Source: Casuarius casuarius
Lineage: Eukaryota > Chordata > Aves > Casuariiformes > Casuariidae
Direction: 5' to 3'
Assembly (NCBI GenBank): GCA_003342895.1
Contig: PTFA01000276.1
Span: 606,449 to 670,448 of the forward strand
Length of the DNA: 64,000 nt
The notes under the pieces are model-generated. The model searched no databases. It worked only from the letters and a program-made list of their open reading frames with translations, and was not told where the DNA came from. The first letter of the stretch is position 1. The number at the start of each line of letters is the position of its first letter. Positions 1 to 12,855 of this stretch are shown here, in pieces. A program made the translations under genes and the position numbers.

Positions 1-2595
1 CAAAATTCACTATTGGAGGAAAGCTGAAAGGGTTTCAAACAGTTTTTAGAACATGATCATGCAAGTCCTTGTACAAGAAAACTCAGACAATTTAATCATT
101 CTAAATGCAAAAGGCCTGCATGATAATGATGGGAGGTTTTGCACTTGACAGGCAAGACCTTACAAAGTAAAGAATGCTGGAGAGGCTGATAAAGATGACA
201 GAGTGCAATGGCAGGATCTTCAGTTCCCCTCTTTGCCTACACATAACTTTTAACAGCAGTTTGCGAGCAACATAATATAAATCAATCTCTCATTGAACTA
301 CTTACGCTCTGCTAAAAAACATTGAGTATAAAAAGACTTAGCTGTGATAAAAAGCCAGGGAGCGGGTCACTTTTCAGTGAGTTAGGAAGCATTATGTACA
401 GATTCAACTGAAAATACATTATGAGCCATAGTATCAAAAGGCGAGGGAACAGAACAGAACTGGTAGTTTTGGGGTAAAGATACACCAGTGGTTTCTCTTT
501 TTTTCCTTTTTGAAAAATAGCCCCCTGAACCTGCTTTCACCTTCCTAAAAGCCCTAAGTCAAACTAAATACCCCCCTAAACAGAAGTAAATCACATAAAT
601 GTATCATGAAACCAGTGGCAGCTCAGGCTATTGCAACAGTAATCATTTCTGTTTATATAAAAAACGCACTATATTAAAATGCATTATTCCCTAACATTAA
701 AATTTGCATCACCTAATTACAAAGGTCAATTGTAATTTCAGGCTATTTTGCCCTGGAAGAAATATTACAGAACTGCATACAGAAATCTGTTTATTGTCCT
801 GAATTTGAGCTCATTACTTACTTAGACTATTCTGAGTTGGCATGTGGGAAAGTAGGAAGCAGTGAAGGTATGAAGCAATGAAGGTATATTTATGTAGTCA
901 ACACTTTTCCAGTAACTTTCCCTTAATGGCAATTAGCCTTGCGGGCATTCTCTATAACTCATAAAAAGCTTCCCAGAGACAACAGAAGCAAGGGACCTAC
1001 TGAGGGCAGCAGGAGGACTCCTCGTCGTGAGACTATATCCTCATTCTGCCTGTTCATAAGCAGTAAGTTCACAGTTTGAACTGTTTTCCAAAATGCACTA
1101 ACAAAATGTGAGTATAAACTGATGATTGAATTTTAAGCTATTTTAGTTGGCAAACCAGCCATAGAACTTAACTGCAAACATAAGACCATGACACAGAAGA
1201 GAGCTACCTGTCATCAGCTAAAATGCATTACCTGATGTGTTAAACTCTAGTGTGAAATACGAATAGATTGCTCCTGCTGATTTGGGTGTAGGTAGTCATG
1301 TATGCAAAAGAAAGAATTTGTCCGCTTATGCATCTATTCAAAGTATATACTGACGCCACCAGAGGTCAAAAAGCAAAGAATGCAACTAAATATACCAAAG
1401 GATTGTTAGGCACTATCTCTGAAATCCATGCTAGCAGCCAACAGCTTCAAAGATCATAAAATGCACCACAGCAATATCAACCATATGCATAAAGTATTAA
1501 CTGCTATTAAAATGTCTGAGGTTTTAGCCTCTGTCCTAAAAATGTGGGGACCAGCTCTAAAGCAAAGTATTATTTTGAACCACAAGATCTCTAAGTTACG
1601 GTCAGGCATATTCCAGATACTATTTAAACTCATAAAACAGAGAAATTAAAAGTCAGACTGGAATTTTTTCCCAAGTTAACCCAGACAGAGCCAACAGCCC
1701 TCTTATTAAGCAGATGCTCAAGAGGTTAAGGAGGGAAGGATTCCATGAAAAATGTTCTCCTTGCACTCACCTGAATAAAAAGATTGAAAAAGTTTCTGAA
1801 ATACCAGGAGAACTGGCACACAAACAGAGTGGAGAAGAACTGAGCCATGCTTGACAACCGGCAGAGGAGAACTCACACTGCATCATCCTAACAAAGATGT
1901 CGTATATCTTGTAGCTACATGAATGAATGGGAACCAGCACTGTTCATACCATTTCTAATAACCTCAGACTCTCCCACTGCACTGAATCCAGTCAGATACT
2001 TGAAAGTACATATTGACTTTAGGAAGAAGCTGTGCATATATATTATATAGCAAAATTTCCACAATTACTATTTGGCTTACTGGAAGTTTTAAATTTAACA
2101 TTCCCCTGAATCTGAAAGTGTACCCTAAAAATGCAACGTTTTAAGTACTAATATATTAAATATTTGAGACAAGTTTTCCTCTTAATTTTTTACTGAAAGT
2201 ATCTGTTTCTTAATTTAAATTCCCTAAAATTGCCACTGTATCAGGGATTGGTGGAAAGTATAAAGAAGAACGCAAATGTGACATTAGAAGGATGACTGCT
2301 TACAAACACATGATTTTACTGATAACTTAGCTAAACCTGAGCTCTTTGAATTCTTGTTTGACTTCATGTGCTGAACAACATAGGAAAATGTGACTGATAG
2401 CAGCAATGCTTCTGCTAGAGCAGTCCATAAGTGAATAAACAGATAGATCTCTTTTGCCCTCGCATATTTAGGTCTTGTTCTAACAGTAATTCTCGTACAA
2501 CTACCACAGGGTTCCTTTCAGTGGCAAAGCTCCTTTTCACTATGCATACATAGAAAGGCAGAGCTTTGCAGCCTCTTCAGTACTTGCATTCTGAT

Positions 2596-2695
2596 GCCCT
2601 AATCCTTCAAACACCTCTCCAGGTATTTAAGTTCCTAAGGGAGAAAGAAGGCTTCATGTACTTAAATGTGCAAAATTCTTTACAGGATTAGGACC
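2596..2695. mobile_element. short palindromic element relic (MITE-like)
   Basis: About 100 bases are bounded by imperfect inverted ends: GCCCTAATCCTTCAAA on the left, and TTTACAGGATTAGGAC on the right, whose complement is GTCCTAATCCTGTAAA. The ends match at about 13 of 16 positions. The interior (ttaagttcc ... cttaaatgtg) keeps some of the same inverted symmetry. From memory, short elements whose ends read like 'taatcctgcaaa' are abundant in turtle, crocodile and bird DNA and behave like non-autonomous DNA transposons. No clear target duplication is visible and the copy is old. The family name is not assigned. Confidence 0.5.
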
Positions 2696-3588
2696 TAATT
2701 TATGATCAAAAGCAATAAACAATTGAAATAAACACACAGAGGGAATACACAAGGAAATAAGAGAGAAATGGCAATGAACACAGATTACCATCAAAGTTAG
2801 ATGACTGAAAAAGGTAATTTTTCTAAAGGACACACATTAGGACAGAATTTTAAAGTAGAAAGAGCCTCACAAATCTCTAAGTCGCTTTGAAAATACTAGG
2901 TCTAAAATACTAAAATCTAAAAAATACTCAATCTAGATAGTTATACCAGAGCCTAAATAAAACTTGTGATTTTGTCTTTCTGATTTGAGAGTTCAACCAT
3001 TTCTCTTGTCATGTCTTGCCATCACAAATCAGTGAAGTATATAACCAAGGGAGAGGGCAACTAATTCTGAGATTACCCTTTGTTTTAGAATTTCCTTCCT
3101 TCTGGGTCACTAAACACCATGCTAGAAAAACTACAGTGCCCTTTTTGTACCAGGCACTTCAATACAGAGGCAGCTGACTGCTAACAAGAGTTTAATGTAC
3201 CCATCATGTTCCATTGTTAATTAGGGATCTTCATTATGTCTGTCTGTTCATAGTTGCACATATATTTGTTAGAGATCAACAAACTATTACAGCATTTTGT
3301 TGTGAGTACTATGTCAAATAGGAACATCCAGAGTATTGAACCAAAGGCCTTTTTACCTCTGATAATGAAAGAGCAGAACTGAATATTCAACTTTCTGGGT
3401 ATTCAGACCTAGTTCCACTATTCAGTTTTGAAAACCCTTTTTCACAGGAGTAGGTCTTTCTTGTTTGAGTATTTTCCATCTGCACTATCCACTTGCAAAT
3501 ACTTTTCTTCCCTTCAAAGGTATCACTTGAAATATGTGCCATCATAATCATCATGACGGCATTTTCCAGGCATTATGGTTATGGCAGG

Positions 3589-3622
3589 CAATATTTTAAA
3601 TGTAGACAATATTTTAAATGTA
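3589..3622. repeat. 16-base exact direct repeat
   Basis: CAATATTTTAAATGTA occurs twice (3589-3604 and 3607-3622) with two bases between. It looks like a local slippage duplication in AT-rich intron sequence. Confidence 0.8.
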
Positions 3623-4904
3623 TATAATTTCTTAGATTGGGTATTACCAGACTTTTACAATCATGTTATGTAAATATACACAATCTGAATAGTTATTAAG
3701 TGTCTCACAAAAAACCATATTTTTAAGTCCTGCTCCATGGCACACTGGTAGAATACAATACACCGTATCAATTCAGAGGACTGGTGATGTCACATGAAGA
3801 CTTAGTGTCTTGCAACTAGTGCCTCGGTTAAGTTTCAGCCTCTTTTTTGTAACTATAAGGGAATCCTAACAAAAACCTCAGAACGAAAAGACAGCAGACA
3901 GCACAAAGCCAAGATTACCTAAATCTTCATTACTTCCAGTTGTTTGCATTTTTAAGGCCAAGATACTGGTTTAAAAACAAAACTGTGCTGTGCAGTTTGA
4001 CATCACAACAACGATCACATAGTTTAACAGAGTTTGAAAAAATAATATACATGCAGAAAAGCCAGGTTTTGCACATTATTAACTTTCCAGTTTAATTTAA
4101 AATGCAGTATAACTCCAAAAATCATGGATTAAATACCTGCAGATTTCCTTAGTCTGAAAATAGTGTGTGTGCAGAGAATTTATAAGAAAAAAGGAAAAAG
4201 AAGAGTATGCCTTAGATGTAGTGACAGAAAACAGGGCCCTGAAAGAACCAGGGTGAGAAGCAAGATCTTAAAGAGAAATAATAAAGGCCAAAAGAAGTTT
4301 GATGAGAGATCAAGAATAGAAGACCCAGCGAGCTAGTCAGCCAACTACATACAGCTTTTAAATCCTTTGTACAATATGATCTGCCAAAGAGCCATCCCAA
4401 GAATAATATTGTACTTGTCACCCCAGGGATATTAAATATGGACTTCCTTTATACTTAGCCTTCAGAAAAGCGATTAGAACAAATTCAATGATTACACTGT
4501 TTTATTTGAATAACCAGTAATTAAAATATTACTAAAACTATGCATTTTTAAACCATTAGACATATTTTTAAGGTATATTTAATTTAGTCTCAGCTGATAA
4601 TTTGATGACAAGCATAACAGAACGCATCCTTTTACTAGATATTTTGGGCAAGATTTTCTTCAAGATAATATTTAAAGATGTATTGCATAAATGGCCTAAA
4701 TATTAGTGTGCAAGTTTTTATTTCTACTGTAAATTCCTTTAAGTTAAACACTGCACACCAGTACTAGCAACCAAAACTCTGCTAGTACTCAGCTCTTCAG
4801 TATTCTTTTCAGCTATCTAGCATCATGTTCCTCTCTTGCCATACCCAATTATTCTTTTCAGTAAGAGATCTGAATAATGTGAGAAACAATAACCTCAATG
4901 CCAG

Positions 4905-4926
4905 AAAAAAAAAAAAAAAAAAAAAA
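4905..4926. repeat. poly(A) run, 22 bases
   Basis: Uninterrupted run of 22 A on the plus strand. The flanks (aacctcaatgccag / gtaaaagcaaac) show no recognisable retroposon body, so it may be a simple homopolymer or the tail of a lost retroposon. Confidence 0.85.
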
Positions 4927-5047
4927 GTAAAAGCAAACAGACCTGGCAAATCAATACAAGTACAAAAGTAACTTCAAAATGTAGCTTTAAATTGGAAAGT
5001 CAAAGCCAACACAACCAATTTCACGTTTCAAGATTAATACAAGATGG

Positions 5048-5111
5048 ACCTGATCTCATTTAACTGAAATCAGTGAGAATCTTGCTCACTTTACAAGGAG
5101 CAGGATCAAGT
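5048..5111. mobile_element. short palindromic element relic
   Basis: ACCTGATCTCATTTAACTGAAATCAGTGAG ends in AAGGAGCAGGATCAAGT, so the two ends are imperfect reverse complements (CTGATCTCATT against CTTGATCCTGCTC). The centre keeps a 'ctgaaatcagtg' core. This is the pattern of the old short inverted elements common in sauropsid introns that read like 'gatcctgctcccattgaagtcaatgg'. It is diverged, and identification rests on remembered consensus wording. Confidence 0.5.
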
Positions 5112-5196
5112 GTTATGGGCTTTTTTTTTTTTATTCCTAACAATAAAAAATGCTTCTCCAACTCATTGTTACCCACACATTTTGGAGTACCGTACA

Positions 5197-5310
5197 CACA
5201 AATGACTCAAGCAAAAGATGCAGCATAAAGATTAAAATTTACCCTTTGCTTACACATGGCGGCACCAGACAGAATACTGTAGGAAATCTGTAACCCACTA
5301 CTGCATCTAA
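5197..5310 (-). pseudogene. decayed tandem copy of the ADAMTS6 exon 3' end and donor
   Basis: The segment from 5197 aligns with the one from 5339 at a shift of about 142 bases. Over roughly 70 columns about 74% of bases are identical, with few gaps. On the minus strand both contain CAGTAT, then CGCCA, then GGGTAA, then TAATCYTTATGCTG. The copy therefore covers the end of the coding exon, its donor and the first intron bases. In the exon's frame the copy has a stop (CAT GTG TAA), so it cannot be used as an alternative coding end. Similarity fades beyond about 5290. No acceptor copy is visible. It is best read as a local tandem duplication left to decay. Confidence 0.6.
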
Positions 5311-5386
5311 CTAAAGATTTATGTTATGAAGGAATATATACAAATGACTAAGCAGAACACTCAGCATAAGGATTAAGACTTCTTAC

Positions 5387-5528
5387 CCCATATTTACATT
5401 GGCGGGATGTTGCTCCATACTGGAAGCGACACTGTTCATCAGCATCATACACCTGACCTGGGGCCACAGCTGGATAAAGAAAGTCACGCTTGGGAGGCTC
5501 ATTATCAAGGCAAGTACCACGGCCTGAA
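5387..5528 (-). CDS. ADAMTS6: ADAMTS6 exon: end of catalytic domain and disintegrin-like domain
   Basis: This 142-base internal exon encodes 47 codons after one base that completes a split codon. The exon opens at [15 protein letters not shown] and closes at SRQCKYG. The first base T joins GA from the upstream exon to make Asp, restoring SFLD-SGRG. The exon ends on a whole codon before donor GTAAGA. The acceptor is pyrimidine-rich and ends in ttgaacag. The peptide carries the last catalytic-domain cysteine (TCLD) and enters the disintegrin-like module, with the [12 protein letters not shown] stretch and two more cysteines; this module helps place substrate near the active site. [11 protein letters not shown] and QYGATS fit ADAMTS6, whereas ADAMTS10 as remembered differs here. 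Coding stops at the donor: the frame stays open past it but reads into intron. Confidence 0.93.
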
Positions 5529-5723
5529 CTGTTCAACATAAAGGACCAAAGGAATTAGGAATTCTATTGACTGTTAATCACAGTAACGATATCATGTATC
5601 TAGTTCTTACTTTTAACAGCACTGGGTGTGAAACAAATATGACTGCAATAAACAAACAGTAAAATGGTACACCCATGATAAAAAATATAATTAGAGGGAA
5701 TTAAGAGCTCAAAGTAGTTTTTC

Positions 5724-5751
5724 ATCATTATTAATATTATTATTATTATTA
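5724..5751. repeat. ATT microsatellite
   Basis: Imperfect ATT repeat ending in four or more clean units, with one ATA-type interruption. It is likely to vary in length between individuals. Confidence 0.8.
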
Positions 5752-6934
5752 CAAAATGCTCATTTTAGATTGTGAAATAGATTTCATATATCATCCTTTT
5801 AAAAAGTACGATAATTTCTGAGCCACACAAGACTGATTTTCATTTTTAAGTTTCCTATTTGTGTTCACTGAAGAATAACTACATTTGGTCACAGAATGAA
5901 AAACAAACAAATTAAGCAAATTTTAAAAATGAAGTCTATAATTCTTAACAACTCTTTCAATCCTTCAACAGCTATGTACTTTACAATCTTACGGATAATG
6001 AGAAGCTCAAAAGGCTTATATAAAAATATGAACATTTAAATTTCAACACACCTTAGTGTTTATAAGATTACGACCTTAACGTACGTTCTTCTATTTGAGT
6101 GAACAAAATAGTTACAGTGGTCAAAACTGTCCAGGATCTTTAAATTTACCTATATTTGTATGGACCCAAGATCTTTTCCATTGCATTAATAATATTTAGC
6201 CTTCAAAATTTCATATTTTAACTATCAGCATCTTCTAAAAAGTTCATATTCTTTTATAATCACTATTTTTTTCAAAATATGCCCACATTCAAACATGGTA
6301 TTTTCATGTAGTGGAACAAACAGACAAAGCCAAAGGCTGACAGAGTTCTTTTGTTTAGAAAGCTTTATATTTTGCTAAATGTAAGTACTCAGTTTTATTT
6401 AGTCAGTGTGCATAAAAGAGGACAGATGCTTTTTTACTTTCATTTCACATGTGAACGAGTGAGGATTTTTAAAGAATTCTTATGCCAACACTTTAAATTT
6501 TTTTCCAACATTCCTACAAATTTTGCCAGCACTTACGTTTTTTTTCCCAAATCTTTTCCATGCACCTTGCCAAAAGAACATAATTTCACAAGTGAATGTT
6601 CTACACTGTTATTTTGGATATTGCTAATTTTCAATACTTTTCATTTGAAGACAATTAGAGCAAAAAGCCCCCTTTAACCATATACTTCATATTTTCAATT
6701 TTAACTCTATTTTATTCATTTCTTCTGAATAGTACAACGAATCCTTTGGAAAAATAAACAAACAAACAAAAAAAAATCCTGACCATTTCAGAAGAGGTAA
6801 TACAGCAACCAAGGCAATAATCAGGTAAATACACAAAAACTATGATATTCAGTTACTAATGCCAACGAATTTAATGTTATTCTCTTGCACATTTTTTTTC
6901 CTAAAATCAGGGCATAAAACATGTTGAAATCATG

Positions 6935-6952
6935 TTTCAACACATGTTGAAA
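6935..6952. repeat. 8-base perfect inverted repeat
   Basis: TTTCAACA and TGTTGAAA are separated by two bases. Further GTTGAAA copies lie on both sides (near 6923 and 6957), so the cluster combines direct and inverted forms of one heptamer. It is AT-rich and may be chance. Confidence 0.5.
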
Positions 6953-8490
6953 ATGTGTTGAAATTTAAAATATCAAATGTGTAATTCAGGAAAGAAAAAA
7001 AGGTACTTTCCCCTTTATTCCAATTTTTATTCTTGTAAATATTTTTTAAAATGGCAAAAGTTGGGAAACTATTCTACATTCTTTTGAATCTAAATATTTC
7101 AGCACTGTACTTTCTGTGTATGAAGAGTACACATTAATAACTGCAATATGGAAGTAACTCAAATACAATCTGATCGTTCTGCATTATTCAGACCAAACTG
7201 CAAATAGGAACTTTGCTTAAACAAGCAGCGAGAAGTTTAGCATTTAACAAGAGCTCCAGCTAGTATTGTACATGATAGGAATACTTCCACAGATTCCAGT
7301 AGTGCAGAGTTTGGTCTGTAAAGTTTGATTCCTGTAAACAGGTAGGCAAGGACACAGCATTTAAAACCTCTCATTGCCTTCGGTGACTCTCTCCATAGGC
7401 ATATGGATGCCTGCACAGATTAGATTACAGAATCAGATCTTAATCTTTAAATGCACTGAACTTCTAAACTTAACTCTTTATCTACCCTACAAGACATAAA
7501 ATTGCAGAAATAAATATTAAATGCTAATTTCATATAATGGAAGTCAAAATCCTTGTAGAAAAAAAATGCCTGCTCTGCTCTAATGACACCATTTTCATTA
7601 AAATGAAATATTGTTATAGTAGTAAAAAAGCAAGAAAATGACTAGCAAGTGGTCATTCACTTACTGACTATATTACATCACCATCTTCCAGATTGAAAAT
7701 TTGTTTCTCTTTTTCCTTCTGCTTCAGTTCTATTATTTCTCTCAAGGTACTTGGACAAAATTGGCACATTTTACAAACTTAGCATAAGAACCTGATACTG
7801 TACTGTGTGAACTGAAGTATTTTGGAAAAGAAATAGCAAATGTTATAAAACAGAGTCATGAAACCAGGGACTTCCCATTGGCAATCAAGGGTCTCACCAA
7901 ATCTGCGCACAAAAGATTAACACAGTGAGGATCTTTGCAACCTTTCCAGAAAATTTCTACTGGACTCAGAAACGGTGTAATACTCGAGTCTATATCCCTC
8001 ATCTTCTCCCTTTCTCTTTGCTCCACCAACACAAAACGCAGATACTTCAGAAAAGATTTCTGCTAAATCTTGAATGAAGCAAAAAGGTGCCTAATGAATA
8101 AAGGTATTGGAGCATTTCTAAACTGAGATCTAACAGTAACCATTAGGCATATGAAAAGACAAACAAACAAACAATGTGTAGATGTAAAAGAGATAACGAG
8201 AAGGGAAAGAATGCCCCAATACCCTCATCTCTGCAATTTTAGAAAATTTTTCCTTGGAATCAGTTTTGCACTTTGTGATTTTATCTTATGCAGGTAGCAC
8301 ATATAAAGTCAAAAGATCTTGCAGGATATCCCCATGAGAGCATTTACATTTTTTAAGAGGGAGCAGATAATCCTGATGAGACTAAATGATAGATCGAGGC
8401 ATCTGTGCGGACACCACTTCTACAGTCAAAGCTCCGAAGAAAAAATGTGAAAACTATGCATGTCGACCTTCCATAGTTTATGCTTATATC

Positions 8491-8532
8491 ACAATATACC
8501 TATTCCCAAATACAATATACCTATTCCCAAAT
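8491..8532. repeat. exact 21-base tandem duplication
   Basis: The unit ACAATATACCTATTCCCAAAT occurs twice back to back without a mismatch. Identity suggests a recent slippage or duplication event compared with the old repeats around it. Confidence 0.9.
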
Positions 8533-11500
8533 ATCTCAGCAACATACACAGTAGAACATAACTCCTTCGATGGTTGAGGAAAATATCCCAGAACACTGAC
8601 ACTGAAAGTAGGTTTTAAATGCTAAAAAATTGGCTCATTTATAATAATGATGAGGAATACAATGCAAACTATGACTAACAATCACATACTAAATTTACTG
8701 TAAATATTTTAATGATCTATTATAGCTGTACAAACATATAGATAGACTATATATAATACCTTTAATTCTATTACAGAATTACTGATAAAAATGTGGGAAA
8801 TTTCATATATGTTACATTACATTTATCTTTTGAGTTATGTTCACGTATACCAATAGTAAAATATATTAACTATAAATATGGTGCATTATATATATACATA
8901 TAAAAACATGCATTATTTGTATGTGCATATATAACATTTGGCTCCTATTAGAATCCTTACTTCATACTACATATTTTTCCTGAGTAAAAACTGATTTTTA
9001 GTGAGTACCAGGATATATTCTTATACAGGTTTAAAAAATTCATTTAATTTTACATTAAGGAATAAACTCTTGAGATTGCTCACTTGTTATCTTGCTAAAG
9101 ATAACAATGCATAAATATTTGTGGAATCGGGGCTTGAGTACTGGAAGTGTGATTTAAGGTGGTATGTTTAAAATTAAAATGAACCAGAATAGGATTACTG
9201 AATACAAACATTCAACTTTAGAGAAATTCAAATATAGATACGGACTTAGGAATCTCTCTCTCTGACGATAATTTTTATTTGCTTCCAATCTTTTATGCAA
9301 GCCTGACACTATGACTGATTATCTACTTCATCTCAAAGACTCTTTAATTTTCTACAATATTGTCGTAAATATCAATTTTTCTTCTGTTTGGTAGTAAAAA
9401 AAATTGCTATTTCTTTAATGATGTTTTCTCTCCCCAATATGATCTGCAATCCAAAGTGTTCCTTTTTTTTTTTTGAATACTTTTCCAGGAGCCATATTAG
9501 GAAAAGGCTATTGGTCCACCAATGTATCTGGCCTTAAGAGTTTGGGAGATATTAAGCTATAAAATATAGGACCAATTTGTTGGGGGTTTTTTTAGTTTTA
9601 TCAAACATTTCTACAAAAAAGTTAGTGGAAACTGTCTGCTGGTTTGGCTCACTGAAATTTGTTTACATTTAAATAACCCAAAAGGTAAACAAAGACTCTT
9701 ACTTGCCAAGTCAACATTCAAAACCATATTGCAAGCCCATGTTTACAGAAACTGGTTCTCTTTTTTTCAATTAGGAAGCCTTTTAAACAAAATACTGACT
9801 CTTGAAGTTTGGGAATCTACAATAAATGAGAATGTATCCTTTTTACCAAAATAACTGTTGGCTAAAAAATTCTCCTAGTAAGCTTTAAAGAAAAAAGAGG
9901 CAAATTATAACCTGAAGTATAGGTCAAAGGTAACACTGAATAGTAAATTTTCTGCAGTGATTCGGTGAGGGAGATATGGAATTTAGATACAACAGATGCG
10001 ACCTTATCTTACAAAACTAGTCTTAGTTTGTACTTTTTAAAAGTTAATTTAGCTCTCTGGAGTATCTGGAGATTGGCTAATCTGCCATAGGCAGCATATG
10101 AGGCAAATATATAAGTATCCTTTATTTATCTTGCAAATCCATTTGTATGTCCAAAATCTAAGGCCCAGATGATACCTGGACACAGGCATTGGAACATATT
10201 TGATATTCTCTATACACACTTGCTTGGACACAGATAGTTTGGCTCCTTTTTCCAGAGTTAGAAAGGTGTAGTCTTTGAGATCTAAATCCTGCTGTATGGC
10301 AATCCTAGAGACTCTCCAAGAATTTTCTGTGTTAAATCTTACTTATTTGAAGACTCTTGGTTCTTCTCCATTCCTCTTCAAAAGACAATCAGCCTTTGAA
10401 AGACAGAGCTGGCCATCTGGCTTCTTGTAACACACTCTCCTATCTGGCTCAGACAAAATTAAGCAATGATTCCAGAAATCATCCAAATTATGGTACTACA
10501 AAATATAAAAGTAACTGAATAAAGAATTTTAAGTAAAAAGTTCCCTTTTTAAAGTCTAGGGATCTGCATGGCTATAATAGGCACACTGTATAAATACATT
10601 TTGCATGTAGAATGCTACATACATATATAAGTATATATATGCTGCACAGAATGAAATTTAAAATGATTGGTTTAACATCACACACAGTATCTTCAGGGTT
10701 CATTCATTTTTCCTATAAAATATATTTGAGGATTTTTACCATTCTCACAGGAATCTTTGTCCTCTGACACTGCTCACCAAACCTTCAATTCTCAGTGAGC
10801 ACTTTTGCATTTAATTTCATAAAAGGTTAGAGAAATGTAAAGCCACTGTAAAGAATTTATCAGCACTTTGCCAGTCTTCCACCCTAACATAATGGTTGAC
10901 AGACAACAACGTATTATATGCTAGAATAAATGGTTTTCCCAGAAAAATGGCACTTGCTTTAGAAAAGTCTTTCCCATAGTTACAAAATATGGCCATTTCA
11001 AACCTGTGCTGGCTGGTCTTCCTTCTTGGGAGCTCTGATAGCTCTGTTAACAATACACAGCTTTGCTTTGCCTTTATTACTATCCTTACAGTCACTTCCA
11101 TCCTCTACCTGGTCATCCTGCAAAATAAACAGTTTTCCTAAGCAGTGTCTGTCTGAACTGGTATCTTCCAAGTGATATTTAATGGCTATTCCTCAATTTC
11201 TTCTGTTTGTCCTAAGTCTGGAAAATTTACATCTGGGTGCAGTTTTTAGAAAGTCTTGAGGAAGAGGAAGGTGAAGCTGAGCCCTCCTTTGAGTATCACC
11301 AGGATGAGTTCTGTTTCAAAATGCTTCTGCATGATGAGAAAGTACAGAAGGGCTTTGTCTATCCTGTGAAATGGTGCACTGTGCAAAAATACCTTAGCAA
11401 GTGGTGACCCAAACTGGTAAACTCACATGGATCTACCTTACTTGTAACATTGTGAACACTTTACCAGCTTCAGGCTGAATGCATTCCAGCTGCATTATCC

Positions 11501-12769
11501 TGGCACCATGACAGCCCTGCCCTAACTTAACTGGACTGCATCCAGACCCAAGCCGATAAATCCAAAAGCTGTTGTGATATGTCATACAGACTCACTGGCT
11601 CAGGTTTCTGCTAACTTGGTCATCTCTGCATTTCATTCCACCATGCTCTACTTTTCTTTTCAGACATAGCTAAATGAATCCTAAACTAGCCATACCCACT
11701 GTGCACAGAAAAAGCACTTGTCATCCTTGTTTGTGGTCTTTTGATTCTTGTCTCTGGTGTCTTCCCATTCTTGAGAAAAATGGAGAGAAAGAGGGCAGAG
11801 TTTAACACATCTGGGATTAACCATATGTAGACACAAATGACAGGGTCTTGAGGCTTTGCCTCTAGAGCTCTAAATCAGCATTTTCCTCATCTGTTGCTAA
11901 GTTGTGAAGAAGTATTAGAAAAAAATGGAATCATTTTTCCTTTCTGGATGCAGACTGTTCTGCTATATGGGGGCAGACAGGGAATTGCTACCACATGAAA
12001 TTCTCTTTCTTTCCTTGCTTCTTGCTCTCTGATGAGGACCTGCAATAGATAAGTCTCTGCTCTAAAAGATGTTCTGCCGCAAGGAAAGATGTGAATGGGT
12101 AAAAAAGAATTGATTTTGGCTTCCTGCAGGTACCTGTGTAACTGGCATCTTAACAGTTTCCTGCTGTCATTGAGGAAATTACATGAAAAGCTGGGGAGGC
12201 ATAGCACTAGAAACTTAGGAAAAATAAACTATAGTTTTACAGGGGAAAAGAGATTGATTCTGATGCAGACTATTCTACTTTGTGAAGTAATGCAACAACT
12301 ATTTTAAGAAAAAAAATCATCTATGCATTTAGAGGATATTAGAAATGCAAACAATAAGCAGCATGGATTTATAATGAACAGATCACCTTTGAGAAATTTT
12401 TTATAATTATAAAATTAGTAATTAAGAAGTATCTCTGGCTCTTAGTACATTATATAACAATGTATCTTATGCAATTGGAAAATCCATTCATAATTGAAAT
12501 GCATAAAACAATGTTTATCCAAGGTGGCTTTGAAAAAAAAATAACATCTGTAATCTGGGTTATAAAAACATAACTGAAATATCATAAAAAGTAACCTATT
12601 ACTGGAATTATTTCTAGGGTTCAAGTATCATCTAGTATCTTCAAAAATGATTTTTATGAAATTCACAGATGGTACTAATGTGACAAGAGTTGCAAACACA
12701 GATAATGATAAAGAAGTATCTCAAAAAATTTAAAGAGATTAGAACTACGGCAACAGATTCACCAGAGCA

Positions 12770-12855
12770 CTATTACAGCTTTATGCTAGCGTAACTACAA
12801 TTTCAGTGGAACCTCACTGACTTAAAACTGAAACTTAATAGTGAATCAAACATGG
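12770..12855. mobile_element. short palindromic element relic
   Basis: The stretch reads 'gctagcgtaactacaatttcagtggaacctcactgacttaaaac'. It resembles remembered sauropsid short inverted elements built around 'ggcgtaactccatt..cagtggagt.actccaga'. The left half is clearer than the right. The copy is diverged and the family name is not assigned. Confidence 0.45.

Larger units (their letters stand above)
1..5386 (-). other. ADAMTS6: ADAMTS6 intron, left end open
   Basis: This is the intron that follows the disintegrin-domain exon; its donor GTAAGA is read leftward from 5386. The next exon should encode the conserved EVCRELWCL segment, and I did not see it on the minus strand, so the intron is longer than 5.4 kb. 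Contents: a small palindromic repeat relic (2596-2695), an exact 16-base direct repeat (3589-3622), a 22-A run (4905-4926), another palindromic relic (5048-5111) and a decayed duplicate of the neighbouring exon's end (about 5197-5310). All open frames here are short and look like chance; no other gene was recognised. Confidence 0.85.

Noticed and set aside
6351..6677. 108-codon plus-strand frame rich in Phe and Leu
   Set aside because: Composition follows the T-rich sequence; antisense to the gene and with no recognisable domain.
10560..10645. TATA-like strings (tataaatac, tatataagtatatata) suggesting a promoter
   Set aside because: AT-rich intron gives many such strings by chance; no first exon, CpG island or initiator follows.
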